Part shown: one piece after another, positions 49,493 through 57,811 of the stretch
Layout: each line of letters starts with the position of its first letter
Position numbering within the stretch: position 1 is the first letter of the stretch
From: Luteolibacter arcticus
GTDB taxonomy: Bacteria; Verrucomicrobiota; Verrucomicrobiia; Verrucomicrobiales; Akkermansiaceae
Assembly: GCF_025950235.1 (NCBI RefSeq)
Contig: NZ_JAPDDT010000001.1
Span: 372,001 to 436,000 of the forward strand
DNA length: 64,000 nt
Direction of reading: 5' to 3'
Made by a program: the position numbers and the translations under genes
Notes under the pieces: model-generated
Databases searched by the model: none
Told to the model about the DNA's origin: nothing
Seen by the model: only the letters and a program-made list of their open reading frames with translations

Positions 49493-51832
49493 ATGAAGCT
49501 CCTTCCCTCGCTCGCCATCGGGGCGGCATTGTTCTCCGGTGGCCTCACTCCGGTCATTGCCCAAGCGCCGAAGCATACGTTCGAGATCGGCGAGAACGAC
49601 CTGTTGCTCGATGGCAAGCGGATGCAGGTCCGCTGTGGCGAACTCCATTTCGCCCGGGTGCCGAAAGAGTATTGGCGGCATCGCCTCCAGCTATGCAAGG
49701 CGATGGGTCTGAACACGGTCTGCGCCTACCTCTTCTGGAATCTCCACGAGTTTGAGAAGGGGAAGTATGATTGGGAAGGTCAGGCCGATGCCGCCGAGTT
49801 CTGCCGGCTCGCGCAGGAAGAGGGCCTGTGGGTGCTGCTGCGTCCCGGTCCCTATGCCTGCGCCGAGTGGGATGGTGGCGGCCTGCCATGGTGGCTCTTG
49901 AAGAAGCCCGATATCGCGTTGCGCTCGCAGGATCCCGATTTCATGGCGGCCAGCAAGGCGTGGTTCGCCGAGGTCGGCCGCGTGCTCGGTCCGCTCCAGG
50001 TCACGAAGGGCGGCCCGATCCTGATGGCGCAGGTCGAGAACGAGTATGGATTCTACGGAAAGGACGCCGAATACATGGGCCGCATGCGCCAGGCGATGAT
50101 CGACGCGGGCTTCGATATCCCGCTGTTCGCTTGCAATCCCACCGGCAACCTCGCCAACGGCCGCCGCGACGATCTCTTCAACGTAGTCAATTTCGGCAGC
50201 GACCCGGCGACGGGCTTCAAGAAGCTCCGTGAGATCCAGCCGAAGGGTCCGCTGATGTGCGGGGAGTTCTATCCCGGATGGTTCGACACCTGGGGGGCAC
50301 CGCACCATCTCGGCAAGACCGACCAGTATCTCAAGGACCTCGAATACATGCTGGATGCCGGCGCTTCGTTCAGCATCTACATGGCCCATGGCGGCACCAG
50401 CTTCGGCATGTGGGCGGGCGCGGACCGGCCGTTCAAGCCGGACACCAGCAGCTACGATTACGATGCTCCCATCAGCGAGGCGGGATGGATTGGGGACAAG
50501 TTCGACCGCACGCGAACGCTCATGGCGAAGCATCTGCTGCCGGGGGAAACGCTCAGCGACCCGCCAGCACCGATGCCGGTCATGGCAGTTCCTTCGTTCA
50601 CGCTGAGCCAGACGGCCGCCGTCTTCCAGAATCTGCCCACGGCGATCAAGGACACTTCGCCGCGGAACATGGAGTCCTATGACCAGGGTCACGGGTGCAC
50701 GGTCTATCGCATCACGCTTCCCGCAGGACCGGCAGCGACCTTGCAGATCGGCCAGGTCCACGACTTCGGCTGGGTCTTCCTCGATGGGAAGGAAGTCGGC
50801 GTGACCGACCGGCGCTCGCGCCGCTTCAAGGTCAGCCTGCCCGAGCGCAAACAGCCGCAGCAGCTCGACATCCTCGTCGAGGCCATGGGCCACGTGAACT
50901 TCGGCACCGAGATCCATGACCGGAAGGGTATCCAAGGTAAGGTGCAGCTCGTCTCCGGCGGCAAGGCCACCGATGTCAGCGGTGAGTGGTCGGTCTTCCC
51001 GCTCAAGCTTGATGAACCGCTACTCTCCTCGCTGAAATGGAAGACCGGAGTTGAAAGCGCGCCGGGGCCGAAATTCTGGCGCGGCACCTTCAACCTCACC
51101 AAGGCCGCCGATACGTTCCTCGACCTTCGCAGTTGGGGCAAAGGCGTCATCTGGGTCAATGGCCACTGTCTCGCCCGCCATTGGAACATTGGTCCGACCC
51201 AAACCGCCTACCTTCCCGGCGCATGGCTGAAGGCGGGAGAAAACGAGGTGGTCATCCTTGATTTGTTAGGTCCTGAGAAGCCGGTGCTCGCCGGGCTGGA
51301 GAAGCCGATCCTCGATCAACTCCGGCCTGAATTGGACTTTGCCCGCAAGGGCTCGAAGAAGGGCGAGTTGGTTTTGAAGGGCCACAAGCCCGCGCTCGAA
51401 GCTGCCTTTGCTCCCGGTGCGGATGCGCAGGACGTGAAGTTTGCCAAGCCGCTCGAAGGCTCACAGTTCTTGCTCGAAATGCTCAACGCCCACGATGGCA
51501 AGCCCTTCGCCGCGATCGCCGAGCTCGATCTGCTCGACCCCTCCGGCCAATCGATTTCCCACGCAAGCTGGACGATTGCGTATGCCGATAGCGAGGAACT
51601 CACGGGCGAGGATGGCTCCGCGTCGAATGCGATCAATGGCCAGACCGCCGATTTCTGGCACAGCGAGTGGAAGGATGCGCAGCCGGGCTATCCGCACCAC
51701 CTCGTGATCGACCTCGGCGACGCGACCAAGATCGGCGGCTTCCGCTACACTCCGCGTGCCGGGAACAATCCTGGGCGGATCAAGGACTACCGCGTATATG
51801 TTGGCGGCGGCTTTGTGAAGGAAGGGAAGTAG
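49493..51832 (+). CDS. GH35 beta-galactosidase with C-terminal carbohydrate-binding-like domain
   Basis: This 779-residue secreted enzyme has a signal peptide (LLPSLAIGAALFSGGLTPVI), the TIM barrel with LDGKRMQVRCGELHFARVPK, LLRPGPYACAEWDGGGLPWW, the acid/base QVENEYGFYG (E184) and nucleophile MCGEFYPGWFD (E258). Jelly-roll domains follow (VFLDGKEVGVTDRR, WVNGHCLARHWNIGPTQTAY). The C-terminal 130 residues (SGQSISHASWTIAYADSEEL, PHHLVIDLGDATKIGGFRYT) look like an F5/8-type C domain. It releases terminal galactose from galactans. ATG 49493 gives a clean signal peptide; the upstream part of the frame is intergenic. Confidence 0.92.
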   Translation: MKLLPSLAIGAALFSGGLTPVIAQAPKHTFEIGENDLLLDGKRMQVRCGELHFARVPKEYWRHRLQLCKAMGLNTVCAYLFWNLHEFEKGKYDWEGQADAAEFCRLAQEEGLWVLLRPGPYACAEWDGGGLPWWLLKKPDIALRSQDPDFMAASKAWFAEVGRVLGPLQVTKGGPILMAQVENEYGFYGKDAEYMGRMRQAMIDAGFDIPLFACNPTGNLANGRRDDLFNVVNFGSDPATGFKKLREIQPKGPLMCGEFYPGWFDTWGAPHHLGKTDQYLKDLEYMLDAGASFSIYMAHGGTSFGMWAGADRPFKPDTSSYDYDAPISEAGWIGDKFDRTRTLMAKHLLPGETLSDPPAPMPVMAVPSFTLSQTAAVFQNLPTAIKDTSPRNMESYDQGHGCTVYRITLPAGPAATLQIGQVHDFGWVFLDGKEVGVTDRRSRRFKVSLPERKQPQQLDILVEAMGHVNFGTEIHDRKGIQGKVQLVSGGKATDVSGEWSVFPLKLDEPLLSSLKWKTGVESAPGPKFWRGTFNLTKAADTFLDLRSWGKGVIWVNGHCLARHWNIGPTQTAYLPGAWLKAGENEVVILDLLGPEKPVLAGLEKPILDQLRPELDFARKGSKKGELVLKGHKPALEAAFAPGADAQDVKFAKPLEGSQFLLEMLNAHDGKPFAAIAELDLLDPSGQSISHASWTIAYADSEELTGEDGSASNAINGQTADFWHSEWKDAQPGYPHHLVIDLGDATKIGGFRYTPRAGNNPGRIKDYRVYVGGGFVKEGK

Positions 51833-51836
51833 GAAT

Positions 51837-51885
51837 CGCTGGGAGCGCGGAGCCTCTGGCCCGCAGAAGTACCTGACGAGTCCGC
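51837..51885 (-). repeat. Dispersed 51-bp repeat, copy 3 (inverted)
   Basis: The reverse complement matches 52075-52125 and 27227-27277 at most positions, including GTACTTCTGCGGGCC versus GTGCTTCTGCGGGCC. With copy 2 it makes an inverted pair around 189 bases. Confidence 0.75.
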
Positions 51886-52074
51886 TTCTCTTTCATGATC
51901 GCATCGCCATCGCGGGAACCTCATCCTCTGTCTCCACTCGCTCACTGAGTCCCGGTTATACCCCTTGGAAACATTTCACAAGGTGCTTCCCCGCAGCAAG
52001 GCTGCTGGCTTGAGGTGGCAGCAGGGCTTCCGCAGTCATGGTCTCCGACTTCTGGGGCGGACTGGGATGAGGAT

Positions 52075-52125
52075 GCGGAGCTGTTAGGTGCTTCTGCGGG
52101 CCAGAGGCTCCGCGCTCCCAGCGGG
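52075..52125 (+). repeat. Dispersed 51-bp repeat, copy 2
   Basis: Same-strand match to 27227-27277, with only a few differences over 51 bases (core CTTCTGCGGGCC and CTCCGCGCTCCCAGCGGG). It is inverted relative to copy 3. Confidence 0.78.
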
Positions 52126-52235
52126 CTGCGCCGTGGGCGCAGTGTGGCCGCCTAGTGTAATTGAACGGTGGACCTGCAGGTGAAGCGGGATGAATCGCGC
52201 GGTCCCGGTGGGCAGGACGGTTTGTCTAACGCCAT

Positions 52236-53165
52236 TCAGCTTTCTTCTCCACCCGGCTTCAGCCAGTAGAGGACCGCCATCCGCACGGCGATGCCGTTCT
52301 CGACCTGGCGGTTGATCAGGCTGCGCGAGTAATCCATCGCGCCGTCACAGAGTTCCACGCCGCGGTTCACCGGGCCGGGGTGCATGAGCCACAGGCCTTC
52401 GCCGTCGATCCGCTTGAGGCGCTCTTCCGTGATGCCATACACGCGGTGATACTCGCGCAGGCTCGGGAAGAACTGCACGTCTTGGCGCTCCATCTGGACG
52501 CGCAGCAGGTAGACCACGTCCGGCTTCCACTTCATCGCTTCCTCGTAGTTGGTGAAGCGGGCGATGTTCTCCGGGCCGGACTTCGGCACCAGCGAGCCGG
52601 GGCCGAGGTAGGCGACCTGGGCATCGAGCCGCTTGAGGATGGTGCTGGTTGAGCGCGCGACCCGGCTGTGGAGGATGTCGCCAATGACGAGCACCTTCCT
52701 GCCCGCGAGGCCTTCCGGATAGACTTCCTGCAGGGTGAAGGCGTCTAACAGAGCTTGGGTGGGATGCGCGTGGGCACCGTCACCGGCATTGATGACGCTG
52801 GCCTTGGTCATGCCGGCGATCATCGCGGGCAGGCTGCTGCGACCGTGGCGGACCACGATGTAGTCGGTGCGCATGGCCTGCAGCGTCTCGATCGTCTCGC
52901 GGACGGACTCGCCCTTCACCACCGAGGAATGCGGGACGTCGAAGTTGGTGACGTCTGCCGACAGTCGCTTGGCGGCGACCTCGAAGGACGAATGGGTGCG
53001 GGTGCTCGGCTCGTAGAAGAGCATCAGGACCGACTTGCCCTTGAGTGCGGGGACCTTCTTCACGGAGCGGGTGAAGAGTTCCTTGAACGGGACTGCCTGG
53101 CCGAGGAGGAGATCGATTTCTTCCCGGCTGAGCGATGAGATGTCGAGGAGGTCCTTACGGGCCAT
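52236..53165 (-). CDS. pyrB: Aspartate carbamoyltransferase catalytic subunit
   Basis: This 309-residue enzyme makes carbamoyl-aspartate in pyrimidine synthesis. Carbamoyl-phosphate motif FYEPSTRTHSSFEVAAKRL (residues 50-68), GDGAHAHPTQALLDAF, the aspartate-side loop and HPGPVNRGVEL are all present. No regulatory (PyrI) gene is adjacent, as in the class C or trimeric type. It is the last gene of a minus-strand cluster with pyrR and purD, and its start overlaps the membrane-protein stop by 11 bases. Confidence 0.96.
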   Translation of the reverse strand: MARKDLLDISSLSREEIDLLLGQAVPFKELFTRSVKKVPALKGKSVLMLFYEPSTRTHSSFEVAAKRLSADVTNFDVPHSSVVKGESVRETIETLQAMRTDYIVVRHGRSSLPAMIAGMTKASVINAGDGAHAHPTQALLDAFTLQEVYPEGLAGRKVLVIGDILHSRVARSTSTILKRLDAQVAYLGPGSLVPKSGPENIARFTNYEEAMKWKPDVVYLLRVQMERQDVQFFPSLREYHRVYGITEERLKRIDGEGLWLMHPGPVNRGVELCDGAMDYSRSLINRQVENGIAVRMAVLYWLKPGGEES

Positions 53166-53865
53166 TGGGATTGAATTGATGGATGATTCCGAAGACGGCG
53201 ATGAGAACGGCGAGGATGATGATGAAGCCGCCGTGATGGCGCGAGCGCGGCTTCTTCAGCATGAACCAGCCGGCGAACAGCAGCCCGATGGCGCAACAAG
53301 CGACGAGCGCGCCGAAGCCTCCCTTGTCCAGCCATGGCGCGCGCGACAGGTCGATCACCCATTGGTATTGCAGGTCCGGCTCGGGGATCTTCGGAGAAAA
53401 CGCGGCGAACAGGCCACAAGCGGCACCTGCCAACGGAAAGAGATAGCCGAGCACCACCAGCGGCCACGGGGCGGCGAGCTGCTGGATGTAGGCAATCGCC
53501 TTGTCCGGAGGCGCAGCTTGGATGCGGCGCAGTTCCATCAACTCACGATCCTCGTGGCGACGGAGCGGGATGCCATTCTTCGTCTCGACCGGGGCAAGCG
53601 GACTTCGTTCCGGATTTCGCTCGGATTTGCGGAGCGAGCGGACGGGCTTGGCGGGGAGAGACGCTCGTTCCGGCCTCTCCGGCGCAGGGGCGACGGACTC
53701 GGTCACCTCTGCATCGGTGTCGGGATCCGGCGCGGGGGTCGTGTCTGGAAGGACGATGTTTTCCGCTGCTGCCGGTTCCGCTTCGGGGTCGGTCTCGCCG
53801 GAAATACCCAGCGACTCGCGGAGCTTCGCGATTTCCTCGGCGGATTTCCGTCGTTGGGGAAGCAT
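53155..53865 (-). CDS. Hypothetical membrane protein between pyrR and pyrB
   Basis: This 236-residue protein has a hydrophilic, acidic and proline-rich first half (PEAEPAAAENIVLPDTTPAP, then PERASLPAKPVRSLRKSERN) and three hydrophobic segments in the second half (PLVVLGYLFPLAGAACGLFA, ALVACCAIGLLFAGWFML, GFIIILAVLIAVFGII). No family is recognised. It sits between pyrR and pyrB with an 11-base gap and an 11-base overlap, so it is expressed with them. A link to nucleotide metabolism is possible but unproven. Confidence 0.7.
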   Translation of the reverse strand: MLPQRRKSAEEIAKLRESLGISGETDPEAEPAAAENIVLPDTTPAPDPDTDAEVTESVAPAPERPERASLPAKPVRSLRKSERNPERSPLAPVETKNGIPLRRHEDRELMELRRIQAAPPDKAIAYIQQLAAPWPLVVLGYLFPLAGAACGLFAAFSPKIPEPDLQYQWVIDLSRAPWLDKGGFGALVACCAIGLLFAGWFMLKKPRSRHHGGFIIILAVLIAVFGIIHQFNPNGP

Positions 53866-53876
53866 GGGAGCGTCTG

Positions 53877-54407
53877 TCAGGCGGGTTGCTTGGCGACGAT
53901 CTCGACCTTGTCCTCGCCATCGGTCGTCTCCAAGGAAACATGCACGTGATCGTGCCGTGAGGTCTCTAACAAAATGCCGGTGTAGTCCGGTTGGATCGGC
54001 ATTTCGCGGTGGCCGCGATCGATCAGGGTGGCGAGTTCGACCTTCGCCGGGCGACCGTAATCCGACAGCGCATCGAGCGCGGCGCGGATGGTGCGGCCGG
54101 TGAAGAGGACGTCATCGACCAGGATGATGTGTGCGCCATCGACGGTGAAGGGGATGTCGCTTTCCTGCAGCTTGGGGTTCTCGTGGAGGTGCTCGTAGTC
54201 GTCGCGGTAGAGCGAGATATCGAGCGTGCCGAGTTCGAGCTCGCGGTCTTCTTCGGCGAGTTGGTTGCAAACGCGCTCGGCGACTTCGTCGCCGCGGCTG
54301 CGGATTCCGACGAGAGCGATCGGCTTGCCCGCGGTACGCTCGCGGATGGCGGTGGCAAGGGCGGCAATGCCTTGCTCGATGTCGTCTGGGCCGAGGGTGC
54401 GATTCAT
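53877..54407 (-). CDS. pyrR: PyrR-like uracil phosphoribosyltransferase / regulator
   Basis: This 176-residue PRTase has the PyrR layout: RRTLGP-like start, LVGIRSRGDEVAERVCNQLA, LDISLYRDDYEHLHENPKLQ, and the PRPP site VDDVLFTGRTIRAALDA (residues 97-113), then LATLIDRGHREMPIQPDYTG. PyrR proteins salvage uracil and control pyrimidine genes by binding leader RNA. Only 30 bases separate it from purD, so no attenuator leader precedes it here. It lies upstream of the membrane-protein gene and pyrB. Confidence 0.92.
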   Translation of the reverse strand: MNRTLGPDDIEQGIAALATAIRERTAGKPIALVGIRSRGDEVAERVCNQLAEEDRELELGTLDISLYRDDYEHLHENPKLQESDIPFTVDGAHIILVDDVLFTGRTIRAALDALSDYGRPAKVELATLIDRGHREMPIQPDYTGILLETSRHDHVHVSLETTDGEDKVEIVAKQPA

Positions 54408-54437
54408 GAATAATAGTGGAGCGTGCCCTATGGCACA

Positions 54438-55694
54438 TCAGTCTTCGAAATTGCAGATGCCGATGTCGCGGCGGCGTTGCATGCCGGCGAAGGACACGAG
54501 ATCGGTGGCGGCGTGGGCGTTGGTGACGGCTTCGTCACGGGTCTCGCCGCGGGCGACGAGGGCGAGCACGCGGCCGCCGTTGGTCTCCCATTCGCCCTGG
54601 CCTTTGCGCTTGGTGCCGGCGTGGTAGATGCGCGCGGTCTCCACGGCATCGAGGCCGGAGATCACGTCGCCGCTGCGAGAGGTTTCGGGGTATCCGGCGG
54701 AGGCGAGGACGACGCAGACGCTCCAACCTTCGTCGAAGGAAATCAGGCCGGGTTCCAGCTCGCCCTTCGCGCCGGCGAGGCAGAAGCTGGCGAGGTCGCC
54801 CTTCACCAGTGGCATCACGGCCTGGCACTCGGGGTCGCCGAAGCGGCAGTTGTATTCGATGACCTTCGGGCCTTCGGGCGTGAGCATCAGGCCGAAGTAG
54901 AGGAAGCCGCGGTAGGGCAGGTTATCCTTGCGAAGGCCAGACACGGTTGGTCCCACGATCCCTCTTTCGATCTCCGTCAGCAGTTCCGCAGGGATCAGCC
55001 TGCGGCTCGCCACGGCTCCCATGCCGCCGGTGTTCGGACCGGCATCGGCTTCGCCGAGTCGCTTGTAGTCGCGGGCCGGAGTAAAAATCAGGTAGTGGTC
55101 ATCGACGATCGCCGCGAAGATCGAAATTTCGGGGCCAGTCAGGAAATCCTCCACGAGCACGCGGCCGGGACCGAAGCGATTTTGCGCGAAAACCTCGTCG
55201 AGGAAGGCGGTGGCTTCCGGTTCGGTCAGGCACACCGCGACGCCCTTGCCAGCGGCGAGGCCGTCGAACTTGAGCACGGTCGGGTATTTCCCTCCGATGG
55301 CGGCGACGGTCTCGTCGAGAGTGGCGCAGGCGACTGCCTTCGCGGTCGGGATGTTGTGGCGCTCCAGGAAGGTCTTGGCGAATTCCTTGCTGGCCTCGAG
55401 CTGCGCGGATTGAAGGTGCGGCCCCCAGCAGGGAATGCCGGCCCTTTCGCAGAGGTTGGCGAGGCCCTCGCCCTTGACGAGGTAGCTTTCCTCGCCGGCC
55501 ACGCAGAGGCCGATGTCGTTTTCCTTCATCCAGCCTACCAGCGATTCAAGGCCATCGGCCGGGACCGGCTGGGCGAGCTGGAAGATCGCGTCGCTGCCGG
55601 GAAAACAGAACATCTCGGGCCGTCCCGGCGATTCCGCCAGTGCCCGCACCAGCGCGTGCTCGCGCCCACCTTTTCCCACGACGACGATCTTCAT
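54438..55694 (-). CDS. purD: Phosphoribosylamine-glycine ligase
   Basis: This 418-residue ATP-grasp enzyme makes GAR in purine synthesis. It starts MKIVVVGKGGREHALVRALA, then GPHLQSAQLEASKEFAKTFL, the ATP lid VLKFDGLAAGKGV, DYKRLGEADAGPNTGGMGAV, the Mg site FGDPECQAVM and ATP-grasp C-terminal GSRAAGVARGE-like GGRVLALVARGET. ATG 55694 is the family start; the frame extends slightly upstream. It heads the minus-strand purD-pyrR-membrane-pyrB cluster, so purine and pyrimidine genes are co-transcribed. Confidence 0.95.
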   Translation of the reverse strand: MKIVVVGKGGREHALVRALAESPGRPEMFCFPGSDAIFQLAQPVPADGLESLVGWMKENDIGLCVAGEESYLVKGEGLANLCERAGIPCWGPHLQSAQLEASKEFAKTFLERHNIPTAKAVACATLDETVAAIGGKYPTVLKFDGLAAGKGVAVCLTEPEATAFLDEVFAQNRFGPGRVLVEDFLTGPEISIFAAIVDDHYLIFTPARDYKRLGEADAGPNTGGMGAVASRRLIPAELLTEIERGIVGPTVSGLRKDNLPYRGFLYFGLMLTPEGPKVIEYNCRFGDPECQAVMPLVKGDLASFCLAGAKGELEPGLISFDEGWSVCVVLASAGYPETSRSGDVISGLDAVETARIYHAGTKRKGQGEWETNGGRVLALVARGETRDEAVTNAHAATDLVSFAGMQRRRDIGICNFED

Positions 55695-55800
55695 TTGGCG
55701 CGGGGGGTTTTGGGGTAGGGGAGCGGCGGACTCAACCCCGGATTTGGGCACACGTCATGACGTAATGGTCCGGCCGGCGGTCCCGTGGGACGCTGTGGGC

Positions 55801-55941
55801 ATGAAGAACGCCGCCCGCTTCGCTTTCACGCTCGCTCTCGCCGGTGCCTGCCTCGGATGGCTCCCGCAGGAAAAGGGCAAGCGGAAGATGCGCATGGCTA
55901 TTGCCCCGGTGGCCACGGCAACGACCGCCCAAGCGGTCTGA
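55801..55941 (+). CDS. Putative 46-residue exported peptide
   Basis: A tiny ORF starting MKNAARFAFTLALAGACLGW has a signal-like N-terminus and a short basic, alanine-rich tail. It is followed 38 bases later by a second 46-residue ORF. Evidence for expression is weak: no clear ribosome site, low coding bias. It may be a real small secreted protein or chance. Confidence 0.4.
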   Translation: MKNAARFAFTLALAGACLGWLPQEKGKRKMRMAIAPVATATTAQAV

Positions 55942-55979
55942 ACGACGGTCCTGCCCCTGAAAAAGTTCCCCCAACCACT

Positions 55980-56120
55980 ATGAGCACCCCCGTCCTCTTC
56001 GCCTTGGCTTTGATCACTTTCTACGTCGGCATCACCCTGACTTTCCTGGAAAAGGACGATTCGGTCGATGCCCCGCTGCCCGCCTTGGCCCGGGTTCCGA
56101 TCCAGCAGGCCGCCCGTTGA
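55980..56120 (+). CDS. Putative 46-residue membrane protein
   Basis: MSTPVLFALALITFYVGITL is one clear hydrophobic helix, followed by a short charged tail (FLEKDDSVDAPLPALARV). Its single-span layout suggests a membrane microprotein of the type often found near cytochrome or envelope genes. It precedes the deacetylase gene by 61 bases. No family is recognised. Confidence 0.5.
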   Translation: MSTPVLFALALITFYVGITLTFLEKDDSVDAPLPALARVPIQQAAR

Positions 56121-56181
56121 GCGCTTGCGGGTAATTCGCGCTTCGCAGCGGCGGGCCGGCAGTTACACTGTCGCCCGCCTG

Positions 56182-57330
56182 ATGAAGTTCGCGCTCCTGC
56201 TCGCCCTGCTCCTGCCGCTCCACGCGCAGGAGGTCCCTCCGGTGGCTCCAGTTCCCGCCCCGCCTCCGCCCGCCGTGCCCGATGATGGCGTGCGCGTTTC
56301 CGTGCTCGGCTACCACGATTTTTCCGAAACGGCATCGGAGACCGAGATGGTCATCCGGACCTCGAAGTTCCGGAAACAAATGGAGTCGATCAAGAACGCC
56401 GGCCTGCCGGTCATCCCAATGGCCGATTTCCAAGCGTGGAAGCGGGGCGAAAAGGAGATCGCCGACAAGAGCATCGTCATCACCATCGATGACGGCTGGA
56501 AGGCAGTTTACACGGATGCCTACCCGGTCCTGAAGGAGTTCGGGTTTCCCTTCACGCTGTTCCTTTACAAGAACTACGTCGATGGCGGCGGCAAGGCGCT
56601 GACCTCCGAGATGGTCAAGGAGATGCAGAAGAATGGAGCGACCGTCGGCAGCCATTCGGTCAGCCACTCTTATCCCGGTCCTTACCGGCGCAAGGGGGCG
56701 GAGGTCTACGAGAAGTTCATCCGCACCGAGTTCGGGGATTCTAAACGCTTTCTCGAGGAGAAATTCGGTGGCCGGGTGACGACTTATGCCTATCCGGGCG
56801 GCATTCACACCGCCGAGATGGACCCGCTGGCGAAGGAATTCGGCTATGAACACCTCTTTACCGTGCTGCCGGGCAAAATTCGGCGCACGCATGACGACCA
56901 CAGGCTGCCGCGCTACATCATCCTCGGCACCCGCGACCGGGTTTTCGAGCTGGCCACCGGCTTCAACGAGGTCGCCGGTGCGCCCGGCGGCCACAGTCCG
57001 GAGATTGCGCCCCAGAGCACGCCGTACCCCGTCCAGCCGGAGCCGGGGATGGTGATCGATTCCCGCTTGCCGCTGCTTTCCGCCGATCTATCGACGGTCC
57101 CCGATCTGGATCCGAAGACGCTATCGATGAAAGTCGGCGGCTTCGGCGAGGTCCCGGCCGTTTTCGACGAGCAAACGAAGTCCTACTCGTGGCAGGTCAA
57201 CCGTCGCCTGCGCTCGCCCGCCTGCCAAGTGGCCGTCTCGTGGCTGGACAGCAAGGGCAAGCCCCCCGAAGTTCCGCTGCGCTGGTCCTTCCGCATTGAT
57301 GCGGAAGCCGCTTACCTGCCGGTGGAGTGA
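56182..57330 (+). CDS. Secreted CE4 polysaccharide deacetylase
   Basis: This 382-residue protein has a signal peptide (MKFALLLALLLPLHAQ), a Pro-rich linker, then the NodB-type domain: VSVLGYHDFSE, TIDDGWKAVYTDAYPVLKEF (D103-D104), GSHSVSHSYPG (H158, H162; the H-x3-H zinc motif), and GGRVTTYAYPGG. A C-terminal beta-rich extension of about 110 residues (LPLLSADLSTVPDLDPKTLS) follows. It removes acetyl groups from an extracellular or cell-wall polysaccharide. ATG 56182 is chosen for the signal peptide. Confidence 0.88.
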   Translation: MKFALLLALLLPLHAQEVPPVAPVPAPPPPAVPDDGVRVSVLGYHDFSETASETEMVIRTSKFRKQMESIKNAGLPVIPMADFQAWKRGEKEIADKSIVITIDDGWKAVYTDAYPVLKEFGFPFTLFLYKNYVDGGGKALTSEMVKEMQKNGATVGSHSVSHSYPGPYRRKGAEVYEKFIRTEFGDSKRFLEEKFGGRVTTYAYPGGIHTAEMDPLAKEFGYEHLFTVLPGKIRRTHDDHRLPRYIILGTRDRVFELATGFNEVAGAPGGHSPEIAPQSTPYPVQPEPGMVIDSRLPLLSADLSTVPDLDPKTLSMKVGGFGEVPAVFDEQTKSYSWQVNRRLRSPACQVAVSWLDSKGKPPEVPLRWSFRIDAEAAYLPVE

Positions 57331-57373
57331 GCCGCGGCCTCGACTTCGGGGCGTCTGACGTTATTCTCAAACC

Positions 57374-57601
57374 ATGAGCGATTTCCGCGGGAGAATCACG
57401 ATCGAGGCCGGCAAACGCGGCGGGAAGCCCTGCATCCGGGGCTTGCGCATCACGGTCTATGATGTCCTCGGGTGGCTCGCCTCGGGCATGAGCAACGCCG
57501 AGATCCTCGCGGACTTTCCCGATCTGACCGCCGAAGACATCCAGGCCAGCCTCGCCTTCGCCGCGGATCGCGACCACCACCTCGTGGCCGCTTCGCCATG
57601 A
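57374..57601 (+). CDS. DUF433 antitoxin-like protein
   Basis: This 75-residue protein (RITIEAGKRGGKPCIRGLRI, then TVYDVLGWLASGMSNAEILA, DFPDLTAEDIQASLAFAAD) is a DUF433 protein, usually the antitoxin of a DUF5615 PIN-like toxin immediately downstream. Here a REP-like hairpin (57609) and noncoding DNA follow, and no toxin gene is visible. The antitoxin is therefore an orphan, either because the toxin was lost or because it acts with a distant partner. Confidence 0.82.
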   Translation: MSDFRGRITIEAGKRGGKPCIRGLRITVYDVLGWLASGMSNAEILADFPDLTAEDIQASLAFAADRDHHLVAASP

Positions 57602-57608
57602 GGTCAAA

Positions 57609-57633
57609 GTGGCCCGCACGCTCCGCGTGCGGG
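57609..57633 (+). repeat. Single REP-like hairpin unit
   Basis: GTGG (57609-57612) precedes CCCGCACGC, a TCC loop and GCGTGCGGG, a 9-bp stem. It is the same plan as the arms at 13034-13057 and 13108-13131 (GTGG, hairpin with TCC loop). It lies eight bases after the DUF433 stop, in the place expected for the partner toxin gene. Confidence 0.75.
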
Positions 57634-57811
57634 ATGAAGGCACTCAGTAGGCGGGAATTTTGCGTGCTGTCGCGTAGCCCTTAGAACGAAGATTTGATGC
57701 CCAGCCAGCCAAGCTCCGGCACGCCGCCGAACGCATCCGGTTGCTGGCGGATCCGAACCTCGAAATAGAAGTGCTGGAAATCCTCTAGCCAGACTCCAAG
57801 CTCCCGTCGCC

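Larger units (their letters stand above)
51833..52235. other. Repeat-bearing intergenic region
   Basis: About 400 bases between the GH35 gene and pyrB, both of which end toward it (convergent), hold no gene. Two inverted copies of the 51-bp dispersed repeat lie inside at 51837-51885 and 52075-52125. The rest shows no hairpin with a T-run. Confidence 0.6.

Noticed and set aside
51837-52125. Insertion sequence
   Set aside because: Inverted ends enclose only 189 bases without an ORF; treated as a dispersed repeat pair.
57675-57790. Remnant of a DUF5615 toxin after the DUF433 gene
   Set aside because: The only frame there gives about 35 residues without the expected N-terminal D or C-terminal motifs.
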